NCBI RefSeq assembly: GCF_003627215.1
Contig: NZ_CP032677.1
Coordinates: 3,477,501 to 3,541,500 of the forward strand
Length of the DNA stretch: 64,000 nt
Source: Pseudomonas sp. Leaf58
GTDB taxonomy: Bacteria; Pseudomonadota; Gammaproteobacteria; Pseudomonadales; Pseudomonadaceae
Direction: 5' to 3'
Below are positions 20,584 through 28,042 of this stretch, piece by piece. The notes below the pieces were generated by a model. It searched no databases. It was not told where the DNA came from and worked only from the letters and a program-made list of their open reading frames with translations. Position numbers and translations under genes: made by a program. How positions within the stretch are numbered: the first letter of the stretch is position 1; each line of letters begins with the position of its first letter.

Positions 20584-22191
20584 ATGGCTACCTTGCATAC
20601 CCAGATCAACCCGCGTTCGGCGGAGTTTGCCGGCAACAGCGCGGCCATGCTCGAACAGGTTCAGGCCCTGCGCGGCCTGCTCGCCCAAGTCGCCCAGGGC
20701 GGCGGGCCCAAGGCCCAGGAGCGGCACACCTCGCGTGGCAAGCTGCTACCGCGCGAGCGTATCGACCGCCTGTTGGACCCGGGCTCGCCGTTTCTAGAGA
20801 TTGGCCAGTTGGCCGCCCATGAGGTGTACGGCGAAGACGTGCCGGCTGCAGGCGTGATTGCCGGCATCGGCCGCGTCGAGGGCGTGGAATGCATGATCGT
20901 GGCCAACGACGCCACGGTCAAAGGCGGGTCTTATTACCCGCTGACCGTGAAGAAGCACCTGCGGGCGCAGACCATCGCCCTGCAGAACCGCCTGCCGTGC
21001 ATCTACCTGGTGGACTCCGGCGGCGCCAACCTGCCGCGCCAGGACGAAGTGTTCCCCGATCGCGAGCACTTCGGGCGGATCTTCTTCAACCAGGCCAACA
21101 TGAGCGCCTTGGGCATCCCGCAGATCGCCGTGGTGATGGGCTCGTGCACCGCTGGCGGCGCTTACGTGCCAGCCATGGCCGACGAAGCGATCATGGTGCG
21201 CCAGCAGGCGACCATCTTCCTCGCCGGCCCGCCGCTGGTAAAAGCCGCCACCGGTGAAGTGGTGAGCGCCGAAGACCTGGGCGGCGCCGATGTGCATTGC
21301 CGCACAAGCGGCGTGGCCGACCATTATGCCGACAACGACGAGCACGCCCTGGCCATCGCCCGGCGCAGTGTGGCTAACCTCAACTGGCATAAGCTGGGCA
21401 AGCTGCAGCGCCTGGCCCCGGTGGCGCCGTTGTATGCCGCCGACGAGCTGTATGGCGTGGTGCCGGCCGATGCCAAGCAACCGTTCGACGTGCGTGAAGT
21501 GATTGCACGGCTGGTCGATGGCTCGGTGTTCGATGAATTCAAGGCACTGTTCGGTAACACCCTGGTGTGCGGCTTCGCCCACCTGCATGGCTACCCGGTA
21601 GCGATCCTGGCCAACAACGGCATTCTGTTCGCCGAAGCGGCGCAAAAAGGCGCGCACTTCATCGAGCTGGCCTGCCAGCGTGGCATCCCGCTGTTGTTCC
21701 TGCAGAACATCACTGGCTTCATGGTCGGCAAAAAGTACGAAGAAGGCGGCATCGCCAAGCACGGCGCCAAGCTGGTAACTGCCGTGGCCTGCGCTCAGGT
21801 GCCGAAGTTCACGGTGATTATCGGAGGCAGCTTTGGTGCCGGCAACTACGGCATGTGTGGCCGTGCCTACGACCCGCGCTTCCTGTGGATGTGGCCCAAC
21901 GCGCGGATTGGCGTGATGGGTGCAGAGCAAGCCGCCGGCGTGCTGGCCCAGGTCAAGCGCGAGCAAAGCGAGCGCAGTGGCCAGCCGTTCAGCGCCGAAG
22001 ACGAAGCCAGGCTCAAGCAGCCGATCCTCGACCAGTACGAGCACCAGGGCCACCCCTACTACTCCAGCGCCCGCCTGTGGGACGACGGTGTCATCGACCC
22101 GGCACAAACCCGCGACGTGCTCGGCCTGGCGTTGTCTGCCGCGCTGAACGCACCAATCGAACAGAGCCGCTTCGGCATTTTCCGGATGTGA
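20584..22191 (+). CDS. liuB: methylcrotonyl-CoA carboxylase, beta (carboxyltransferase) subunit
   Basis: Carboxyltransferase half of the biotin enzyme that makes 3-methylglutaconyl-CoA. 535 residues from the ATG at 20584 ([15 protein letters not shown]); the longer open frame overlaps liuA. Two crotonase-like halves are visible: an N-terminal one with [35 protein letters not shown] and [17 protein letters not shown], and a C-terminal one with [19 protein letters not shown] and [20 protein letters not shown]. Partner of LiuD, encoded two genes downstream. Confidence 0.96.
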   Translation: MATLHTQINPRSAEFAGNSAAMLEQVQALRGLLAQVAQGGGPKAQERHTSRGKLLPRERIDRLLDPGSPFLEIGQLAAHEVYGEDVPAAGVIAGIGRVEGVECMIVANDATVKGGSYYPLTVKKHLRAQTIALQNRLPCIYLVDSGGANLPRQDEVFPDREHFGRIFFNQANMSALGIPQIAVVMGSCTAGGAYVPAMADEAIMVRQQATIFLAGPPLVKAATGEVVSAEDLGGADVHCRTSGVADHYADNDEHALAIARRSVANLNWHKLGKLQRLAPVAPLYAADELYGVVPADAKQPFDVREVIARLVDGSVFDEFKALFGNTLVCGFAHLHGYPVAILANNGILFAEAAQKGAHFIELACQRGIPLLFLQNITGFMVGKKYEEGGIAKHGAKLVTAVACAQVPKFTVIIGGSFGAGNYGMCGRAYDPRFLWMWPNARIGVMGAEQAAGVLAQVKREQSERSGQPFSAEDEARLKQPILDQYEHQGHPYYSSARLWDDGVIDPAQTRDVLGLALSAALNAPIEQSRFGIFRM

Positions 22192-22194
22192 CCC

Positions 22195-23010
22195 ATGAGC
22201 GATTTCAGCACCCTCGAAGTGATCCGCGACCCGCGCGGCTTCGCCACCCTGTGGCTGAGCCGCGAGGACAAGAACAACGCCTTCAACGCACAGATGATCC
22301 GCGAGCTGATCGTCGCCCTCGACCAGCTGGCCGAAGATGCCGGCCTGCGCTTTGTGCTGCTGCGCGGCCGCGGCCGGCACTTCAGCGCCGGTGCCGACCT
22401 GGCCTGGATGCAGCAGTCGGCGCAGCTGGACTTCAACACCAACCTGGATGACGCTCACGAGCTGGGCGAGCTGATGTACGCCCTGCACCGTCTCAAGGCG
22501 CCAACCTTGGCCGTGGTGCAAGGTGCGGCCTTTGGTGGCGCACTGGGCCTGATCAGTTGCTGCGACATGGCCATTGGCGCCGAAGATGCCCAGTTGTGCC
22601 TGTCGGAAGTGCGCATTGGCCTGGCCCCGGCGGTGATCAGCCCGTTCGTGGTCAAGGCCATCGGCGAGCGCGCGGCGCGCCGCTATGCCCTCACCGCCGA
22701 GCGTTTCAGCGGCGTGCGCGCCCGTGAACTGGGCTTGCTGGCCGAGGTGTACCCGGCCAGCGAGCTGGACACGCAGGTCGAAGCCTGGGTAACCAACCTG
22801 CTGCAGAACAGCCCGCAAGCGCTGCGTGCCACCAAGGACCTGCTGCGCGAAGTGGACGACGGCGAGCTCAGCCCGGCCCTGCGCCGTTACTGCGAAAACA
22901 CCATCGCCCGCATCCGCGTCAGCGCCGAAGGCCAGGAGGGCTTGCGCGCCTTCCTGGAAAAACGCCGCCCCGCCTGGCAAACCGACGACAAGAAGGAACC
23001 GCGCCCATGA
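22195..23010 (+). CDS. liuC: 3-methylglutaconyl-CoA hydratase (crotonase family)
   Basis: Hydrates 3-methylglutaconyl-CoA to HMG-CoA. 271 residues, crotonase fold. The oxyanion-hole motifs are RGRGRHFSAGADLAWM (about 60-78) and VQGAAFGGALGLISCCDMAI (about 105-125), the second with SEVRIGLAPAVISPFV following. It starts 3 bp after liuB and overlaps liuD by 4 bp, consistent with one transcript. Assignment to this hydratase rather than a general enoyl-CoA hydratase rests on the liu context. Confidence 0.92.
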   Translation: MSDFSTLEVIRDPRGFATLWLSREDKNNAFNAQMIRELIVALDQLAEDAGLRFVLLRGRGRHFSAGADLAWMQQSAQLDFNTNLDDAHELGELMYALHRLKAPTLAVVQGAAFGGALGLISCCDMAIGAEDAQLCLSEVRIGLAPAVISPFVVKAIGERAARRYALTAERFSGVRARELGLLAEVYPASELDTQVEAWVTNLLQNSPQALRATKDLLREVDDGELSPALRRYCENTIARIRVSAEGQEGLRAFLEKRRPAWQTDDKKEPRP

Positions 23011-24959
23011 GCCGCCCCGCTTTGACCACCCTGCTGGTCGCCAACCGCGGCGAAATCGCTTGCCGGGTAATGCGCACCGCCAAGGCCATGGGCCTGACCA
23101 CCGTCGCCGTGCACAGCGCCACCGACCGTGACGCCCGGCACAGCCGCGAAGCCGATATCCGCGTCGACCTTGGCGGCACCAAGGCCGCCGAAAGCTACTT
23201 GCTGGTGGACAAGCTGCTGGCCGCTGCCAAGGCCAGTGGCGCACAAGCCATTCACCCAGGCTATGGTTTCCTGTCCGAGAACGCAGGCTTCGCCCGCGCC
23301 ATCGAAGAAGCCGGCTTGATCTTCCTCGGGCCACCGGCCAGTGCCATCGACGCCATGGGCAGCAAGTCGGCAGCCAAGGCGCTGATGGAAGCCGCCGGGG
23401 TGCCACTGGTGCCGGGTTATCACGGCGAAGCCCAAGACCTGGACACCTTCCGCGCCGCCGCCGAACGCATCGGCTACCCGGTGCTGCTCAAGGCCAGTGC
23501 TGGCGGCGGTGGCAAGGGCATGAAAGTGGTCGAGGAAGAAAGCCAGCTGGCGGACGCCTTGGCCTCGGCCCAGCGTGAAGCGCAGTCATCGTTCGGCGAT
23601 GCGCGCATGCTGGTGGAAAAGTACGTACTCAAGCCGCGCCACGTGGAAATCCAGGTATTCGCCGACCAGCACGGCAACTGCCTGTACCTCAACGAGCGTG
23701 ACTGCTCGATCCAGCGCCGCCACCAGAAAGTGGTGGAAGAAGCCCCGGCGCCAGGCTTGTCAGCCGAATTGCGCCGGGCCATGGGTGAGGCGGCAGTACG
23801 CGCGGCCCAAGCCATCGGCTACGTGGGCGCCGGCACCGTGGAGTTCCTGCTCGACGCCCGTGGCGAGTTCTTCTTCATGGAGATGAACACCCGCCTGCAG
23901 GTGGAGCACCCGGTGACCGAGGCCATTACCGGGCTCGACCTGGTGGCTTGGCAGATTCGCGTGGCCTGCGGTGAAGCCCTGCCGATCACCCAGGCGCAGG
24001 TGCCGCTGATCGGCCATGCCATCGAAGTGCGCCTGTATGCCGAAGACCCGGCCAACGAGTTCCTGCCGGCGACCGGCACGCTGGCGCTGTACCGTGAGTC
24101 GGCACCTGGCGAAGGGCGACGGGTGGACAGTGGGGTCAGCGAGGGTGATGTGGTGTCGCCCTTCTACGACCCGATGCTGGGCAAGCTGATTGCCTGGGGC
24201 GAAGACCGCGAACAGGCCCGCCTGCGCTTGCTGGCCATGCTTGACGAGTTTGCCATTGGCGGGCTGAAGACCAACATCGCCTTCCTGCGTCGCATCCTGG
24301 CGCACCCGGCGTTTGCCGCAGCCGAGCTGGATACCGGCTTTATTCCGCGCCACCAGGACGTATTGCTGCCAGCGCCACAGGCGTTGCCGGCCAGCTTCTG
24401 GGAGGCAGCGGCCGAGGCCTGGCTGCAGGGCCAGGCCGGGCATGCGCGGGGTGACGACCTGCACTCGCCATGGGCCGAGCGCAACGGCTTGCGCTTGGGC
24501 CTGCCGGCGCGCAGCAGCTTGCACTTGGCGAGTGGCGGGGAGAACCAGGCGGTAGCCTTGGAACGTAGCGCCGCGTCCACCTGGCAGTTGCGGGGTGAGC
24601 AGCTGGTGCATGACCAGGCCGGCGTGCGCCGCCAGCATTTGGCGATCCGCCGCGGTGGCACGCTGTACCTGCACTGGGACGGCGAGATGCACGCCGTTGC
24701 AGCGTTTGACCCGATTGCCGAAGCAGAAGCCAGCCACAGCCACCAAGGCGGCCTGGGTGCGCCCATGAACGGCAGTATCGTGCGCGTGCTGGTGGAGCCT
24801 GGCCAGGTGGTGGAAGCGGGCACGGCGCTGGTGGTGCTGGAGGCCATGAAGATGGAGCACAGCATTCGCGCGCCGCATGGCGGGACGGTGAAAGCGTTGT
24901 TCTGCCAGGAAGGCGATATGGTCAGCGAAGGGACGGTGCTGGTCGAGCTGGTGGAGTGA
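23007..24959 (+). CDS. liuD: methylcrotonyl-CoA carboxylase, alpha (biotin) subunit
   Basis: ATP-dependent biotin carboxylase with a C-terminal biotinyl domain. 650 residues. Order: N-terminal TLLVANRGEIACRVMRTAKA, HPGYGFLSENAGFA, ATP-grasp with KASAGGGGKGMKVV, QRRHQKVVEEAPAPGL, FMEMNTRLQVEHPVTEAITG, then a middle domain and the biotinyl domain VVLEAMKMEHSI, Lys615 being the biotin attachment site. Last gene of liuABCD. Its final 134 bp (from 24826) are repeated 645 bp downstream. liuE (HMG-CoA lyase) is not in the window. Confidence 0.96.
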   Translation: MSRPALTTLLVANRGEIACRVMRTAKAMGLTTVAVHSATDRDARHSREADIRVDLGGTKAAESYLLVDKLLAAAKASGAQAIHPGYGFLSENAGFARAIEEAGLIFLGPPASAIDAMGSKSAAKALMEAAGVPLVPGYHGEAQDLDTFRAAAERIGYPVLLKASAGGGGKGMKVVEEESQLADALASAQREAQSSFGDARMLVEKYVLKPRHVEIQVFADQHGNCLYLNERDCSIQRRHQKVVEEAPAPGLSAELRRAMGEAAVRAAQAIGYVGAGTVEFLLDARGEFFFMEMNTRLQVEHPVTEAITGLDLVAWQIRVACGEALPITQAQVPLIGHAIEVRLYAEDPANEFLPATGTLALYRESAPGEGRRVDSGVSEGDVVSPFYDPMLGKLIAWGEDREQARLRLLAMLDEFAIGGLKTNIAFLRRILAHPAFAAAELDTGFIPRHQDVLLPAPQALPASFWEAAAEAWLQGQAGHARGDDLHSPWAERNGLRLGLPARSSLHLASGGENQAVALERSAASTWQLRGEQLVHDQAGVRRQHLAIRRGGTLYLHWDGEMHAVAAFDPIAEAEASHSHQGGLGAPMNGSIVRVLVEPGQVVEAGTALVVLEAMKMEHSIRAPHGGTVKALFCQEGDMVSEGTVLVELVE

Positions 24960-25331
24960 CCAAGGCTGCTTGGCTGGGGTTTTGTGGTGCCTGTGAGATC
25001 GAGCGCCGCCCGCGCGGCGCTTCGCGGGACAAGCCCGCTCCCACATCTGTTTCGGGCCAATTACTCCTGTGCCAGGTGGGTTGCCCGCCTTGTCTGTTCC
25101 ATCCGAGATCCAGGTTAGTGTCGTTGCTCTGCATCAACCTTCAGCCGTGCACTCCGGGGGCGCGCGTCTATGGCGCAGGCGTGACTGGCCCGAAACAGAT
25201 GTGGGAGCGGGCTTGTCCCGCGAAGCGCCGCGCGGGCGGCGCTCGATTTCAAAGGCAACCAGAATGTCGTGACGAGCACTTGGCAGCCGAAATGCATTCT
25301 GAAACCTATAAACAGATTCCATGCACCCGCA
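24826..25331. repeat. 506-bp direct repeat, copy 1
   Basis: Begins inside the biotinyl domain of liuD and continues through the intergenic region to GCACCCGCA. Matches 25471-25976 at a constant offset of 645 bp with only a handful of base differences. It contains one complete REP inverted pair. Confidence 0.95.
24998..25247. repeat. REP pair with 62-bp perfect arms (copy 1)
   Basis: Arms 24998-25059 and 25186-25247 are perfect reverse complements over 62 bp, separated by 126 bp. The core is GCGGGACAAGCCCGCTCCCA, of the putida REP/REPIN type, extended outward by a GC-rich sequence. Follows the liuD stop. Confidence 0.9.
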
Positions 25332-25470
25332 TCCCCTCAGGCACGCTCCTGCCACTGGCCGCATTCATCGAGTCGTTTTCCACTACCAGCCAGAACGCAT
25401 TGCCGCCGGGCATGTAGTCCGTTTGTTCGTGAACATTACTGATTTCAGGCAAAGGGCCATGCAAGTCAGC
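25332..25470 (-). pseudogene. fragment of repressor gene (C-terminal part)
   Basis: Corresponds to 26163-26302, inside the complete repressor gene to the right. The first 100 or so bases are nearly identical; the last 45 differ at many positions and have an indel. The join to copy 1 of the repeat occurs exactly at GCACCCGCA, a 9-bp word also found at 25968-25976 and 26154-26162, so 186 bp appear to have been lost between short direct repeats. Confidence 0.85.
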
Positions 25471-25604
25471 CGCTGGTGGTGCTGGAGGCCATGAAGATGG
25501 AGCACAGCATTCGTGCGCCGCATGGCGGGACGGTGAAGGTGTTGTTCTGCCAAGAAGGCGATATGGTCAGCGAAGGGACGGTGCTGGTCGAGCTGGTGGA
25601 GTGA
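25471..25604 (+). pseudogene. duplicated 3' fragment of liuD (biotinyl domain)
   Basis: Encodes the last 44 residues of LiuD, including VLEAMKMEHSI and the stop codon. The frame is open upstream only to a stop at 25440 and has no start with a ribosome binding site, so no free biotinyl protein is expected. One substitution relative to the parent (KVLFCQE for KALFCQE). Confidence 0.85.
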
Positions 25605-25642
25605 CCAAGGCTGCTTGGCTGGGGTTTTGTGGTGCCTGTGAG

Positions 25643-25892
25643 ATCGAGCGCCGCCCGCGCGGCGCTTCGCGGGACAAGCCCGCTCCCACATCTGTTTCGG
25701 GCCAATTACTCCTGTGCCAGGTGGGTTGCCCGCCTTGTCTGTTCCATCCGAGATCCAGGTTAGTGTCGTTGCTCTGCATCAACCTTCAGCCGTGCACTCC
25801 GGGGGCGCGCGTCTATGGCGCAGGCGTGACTGGCCCGAAACAGATGTGGGAGCGGGCTTGTCCCGCGAAGCGCCGCGCGGGCGGCGCTCGAT
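25643..25892. repeat. REP pair with 62-bp perfect arms (copy 2)
   Basis: Second copy of the 62-bp inverted pair (arms 25643-25704 and 25831-25892), carried along in the 506-bp duplication. Confidence 0.9.
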
Positions 25893-25950
25893 TTCAAAGG
25901 CAACCAGAATGTCGTGACGAGCACTTAGCAGCCGAAATGCATTCTGAAAC

Positions 25951-26607
25951 CTATAAACAGATTCCATGCACCCGCACGACCACACCCAGAAACTCGCAAC
26001 CCTCTTCACAGAGAACAGTCGGATAGCGCGTATTCAGCGGTTTGAGCATCTTGTCGCCGCCCTCCTCGACCAGTTGCCGCAACACTGCCGACCGCCCAGG
26101 CTGCCGCGCAATCACCAGCCTGCCTGGCTCTGCCGGCAGACCAGTATCCACCAGCACCCGCATCCCCTCAGGCACGCTCCTGCCACTGGCCGCATTCATC
26201 GAGTCGTTTTCCACTACCAGCCAGAACGCATTGCCGGCGGGCATGTAGTCCGTCTGTTCATGGAACTTGCTCGTGCCAGGTAAGGGCCCGTGCAAATCAG
26301 CCCATGCCAGCACCGGGAAGCGAAAGCTCGCATAAAGCAACGCTTCGGCCGACACCGGCTGCTCCGCCGCATAACGCCCAGGCGCTTCACGCACAAGGTC
26401 ACGCTCAACCACCATGACCTGGGCTTCCAGAAATACCAGCCCAAGCTTTTCCAGCTTTTCATTGATGGTTTCCAGCGTCGGCCGCCGCGTGCCGCGCAGC
26501 CAATGCCCTACGCCGCCCTGGGTCATACCCAGGCGTTCGGCCAGCTTGAGCTGGCTGAGCCCGTGTTCGCGCTTGTAGCGCTTGAGAAATGCGTTCCAGT
26601 TTTCCAT
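25951..26607 (-). CDS. phage-type XRE/S24 repressor, catalytic Lys replaced
   Basis: 218 residues from the ATG at 26607 (MENWNAFLKRYKREHG). An XRE helix-turn-helix (about 6-55, LSQLKLAERLGMTQGGVGHW) is joined to a LexA/CI-like S24 domain (about 110-218) with VENDSM holding Ser136 and LKPLNTRYPTV near the end. The catalytic Lys, expected in a V-K-R-L-like segment, is Arg177 in VLRQL, so RecA-stimulated self-cleavage may be lost (inference). No other prophage genes are visible. Promoter region with inverted repeat just upstream. Its 3' end lies in the 506-bp duplication. Confidence 0.85.
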   Translation of the reverse strand: MENWNAFLKRYKREHGLSQLKLAERLGMTQGGVGHWLRGTRRPTLETINEKLEKLGLVFLEAQVMVVERDLVREAPGRYAAEQPVSAEALLYASFRFPVLAWADLHGPLPGTSKFHEQTDYMPAGNAFWLVVENDSMNAASGRSVPEGMRVLVDTGLPAEPGRLVIARQPGRSAVLRQLVEEGGDKMLKPLNTRYPTVLCEEGCEFLGVVVRVHGICL

Positions 26608-26617
26608 GAGCGGCAAC

Positions 26618-26632
26618 AATACGGACTGTATT
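26618..26632. promoter_or_regulatory. possible repressor operator
   Basis: AATACGGACTGTATT: 5-bp arms AATAC/GTATT around a 5-bp centre, 11 bp upstream of the repressor ATG. Further AATACA words occur at 26643 and 26680. The arrangement fits autoregulation by the adjacent XRE protein; not demonstrated. Confidence 0.45.
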
Positions 26633-26737
26633 ACCAGCTTCAATACACACTCTGAATTATTTGTGACAAGCACAACAATACAGATTGACCTATCTTCTGA
26701 TTTCATTGTGTTTGAAGGGAAATCAGTAGGTATCGCG

Positions 26738-27048
26738 ATGAAACAACCGAAAACGACGAAACAGATCTCGACAGCGAAGCCGCCCGCCGCGCCCTCGACT
26801 ACTACCTCAACCCCAACCCGCCACGGCCCACCCTCGACAACAAGATCTGGACCCTGCACGAGGGTGTCACCGCCGACCAGGCCCAGGAGCACGCCATCGC
26901 CCTGCTGCGCTGCGCCGCCGCCACCGCCCAGGAAACCGCCACCCACCAGCAGGGTAGCCAGCGCGAGCTGACGTTCGCCCTGATGCACATGATGGATATG
27001 GCCCGCGCGCTGCTGGAACACAAACGCACCGTGCCCCCGAGCTTGTAG
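26738..27048 (+). pseudogene. DUF6124/DUF3077-like gene, frameshifted near its start
   Basis: From base 26737 one frame reads EAARRALDYYLNPNPPRP followed by a helical region ending LLEHKRTVPPSL and TAG; this resembles the small DUF6124/DUF3077 proteins common in Pseudomonas. That frame has no ATG, GTG or TTG after its upstream stop at 26713. An ATG at 26738 with AGTAGG before it lies in the next frame and gives MKQPK. A one-base gain in the AAAA run at 26750-26753 would join them as MKQPKNDETDLDSEAARRAL. So the gene is probably broken by a single-base deletion, or the run is miscalled. Function of the family is unknown. Confidence 0.6.
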
Positions 27049-27159
27049 ACCGCAAAAGAAGGGAGAGAACGTGATGGCCGCGTAACGGCAAAGGCCCCGA
27101 TTGCCGGGACAAGGAGGCGCACCGGTAAAAGATTTTTTACCGGAGTAGCGAAAATTCAT

Positions 27160-27187
27160 TTGACTGGCAAATGATAACCATTATTAT
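27160..27187 (+). promoter_or_regulatory. prrF promoter with Fur box
   Basis: -35 TTGACT (27160-27165), 16-bp spacer, -10 TATTAT (27182-27187). A 19-bp Fur site at 27167-27185 (GCAAATGATAACCATTATT) matches 15 of 19 positions of the consensus and covers the spacer and -10, so iron-loaded Fur would block transcription. Confidence 0.85.
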
Positions 27188-27194
27188 TGCGCTC

Positions 27195-27304
27195 AGCTGA
27201 TCGCGAGATCCGCTGGATAACCTGGAGCTTAGGTCGCTCTCAGATTATCTCCTCATCAGGCTAATCACGGTTTTTGACCCGGCTTATTGCCGGGTCTTTT
27301 TTTT
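27195..27304 (+). ncRNA. prrF: PrrF iron-responsive small RNA
   Basis: About 110 nt. The strongly conserved PrrF core TCTCCTCATCAGGCTAATCA lies at 27248-27267, the part that base-pairs with mRNAs of non-essential iron proteins (for example sodB). The 3' end is a perfect intrinsic terminator: stem GACCCGGC / GCCGGGTC (27276-27283, 27289-27296), 5-nt loop, then eight T. The 5' end is inferred from the promoter. In Pseudomonas these RNAs act with Hfq when iron is scarce; P. putida carries unlinked copies, P. aeruginosa a tandem pair. Only one copy is seen here. Confidence 0.92.
27276..27304 (+). terminator. prrF intrinsic terminator
   Basis: 8-bp GC-rich stem, loop TTATT, T8 tract. Textbook Rho-independent terminator ending the sRNA. 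Confidence 0.93.
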
Positions 27305-27487
27305 GGCTCTTCAGGCTAATGAAGATCGTGATGGCGCGCATGATAGCAAAGGTGTTTCAGGGCGTGAACGCTCGTTACAAAACTTTGCGGAATTAGCACT
27401 TGAGAATCAATCTCGTTTCGCCTACGCTGATCTCGCATCAAGGACGATGCCCCCACCCCCTCCCCTGTGTAGAGCAAGGAGCTGTCC

Positions 27488-28003
27488 ATGACCCGTCTGC
27501 TACTGCCCCTTGAGCACCCACCCGTTGTGGCTGAACACGATGCCGATGATGCCTTGCTGCATGCACTCAAGCGCCTGCCACGGCGGGTTCAACAAGTGTT
27601 CTTGCTCAACCGCCTCGACCAATTGGGCTTCGCCAGCATCGCTACCCGCCTTGAACTGCCAGTGGCGAGCATCGAGCGCTACATGGGCCAGGCGCTACAG
27701 GCCGGCCGCCCGCGCCGGGATGTGCTGGCGAGCGTTGCCGGGCGATGGTATGTGCGCTTGCAGAGCCCACAGGTGACCGCATGCGAGCGAATCGACTTCC
27801 GCCGCTGGCTGGATGCGGACACCGGGAATTTGCAGGCGTTTCACGAAACGGAACTGCGCTGGCGCAGCTTGTTGGCACCGGCACGGCAGCTAGGCCAGGA
27901 CGGCTGGTACCGGCACGGTCGGGCGGCGCTGTCGTTGGGGGGCTGTTCGGTTGCCGTCGGGTTGGGTGTGGCGGTGTTGGTGCTGTTTGGCTTCTGGGCC
28001 TGA
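27488..28003 (+). CDS. sigma-region-4 / DUF4880 (FecR N-terminal-like) fusion with C-terminal TM helix
   Basis: 171 residues. Residues about 22-72 (LKRLPRRVQQVFLLNRLDQL to VASIERYMGQAL) read as sigma-70 region 4 of an ECF factor; region 2 is absent. Residues about 78-135 (AGRWYVRLQSPQ, FRRWLDADTGNLQAF, ELRWRSLL) match DUF4880, the cytoplasmic N-terminal part of FecR anti-sigma factors. Residues about 146-171 form one hydrophobic helix. The FecR periplasmic domain is missing. AAGGAG precedes the ATG by 7 bp. It could tether or compete with an iron-uptake sigma factor; being next to prrF fits an iron link, but this is inference. Confidence 0.75.
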   Translation: MTRLLLPLEHPPVVAEHDADDALLHALKRLPRRVQQVFLLNRLDQLGFASIATRLELPVASIERYMGQALQAGRPRRDVLASVAGRWYVRLQSPQVTACERIDFRRWLDADTGNLQAFHETELRWRSLLAPARQLGQDGWYRHGRAALSLGGCSVAVGLGVAVLVLFGFWA

Positions 28004-28042
28004 TAACATCCCAGCTCACGAAGGCGGCAGAGCCCACCGCCC

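Larger units (their letters stand above)
25471..25976. repeat. 506-bp direct repeat, copy 2
   Basis: Second copy of 24826-25331. Differences noted include T for C in the biotinyl domain codons (near 25518), AAGGTG for AAAGCG (near 25538), AAGAAG for AGGAAG (near 25551) and CTTAGC for CTTGGC (near 25924). The right part overlaps the 3' end of the complete repressor gene. Confidence 0.95.

Noticed and set aside
20794..23406. 870-codon open frame on the minus strand
   Set aside because: Antisense shadow of liuB, liuC and liuD, which have full family motifs; the frame is open only because of high GC codon bias.
17509..24959. Complete leucine degradation locus including HMG-CoA lyase and regulator
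   Set aside because: Only liuABCD and an acyl-CoA synthetase are present; neither liuE nor liuR is found in the window.
24956..25417. Several ORFs of 60-150 codons in the duplicated region after liuD
   Set aside because: They are translations of REP arms (GRSISKAT-like peptides) and occur in both copies and both strands; no ribosome sites.
24826..25976. Possible CRISPR or satellite array because of direct repeats
   Set aside because: Only two long copies with gene fragments, not short regular repeats with unique spacers.
25951..26607. Prophage remnant based on the phage-type repressor
   Set aside because: No integrase, structural, lysis or attachment sequences are visible nearby, so only a lone repressor-like gene is claimed.
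27400..27418. TTGAGAATCAATCTCGTTT as a Fur box before the sigma/DUF4880 fusion
   Set aside because: Only about 10 of 19 positions match the Fur consensus in the best alignment; too weak beside the good site at prrF.
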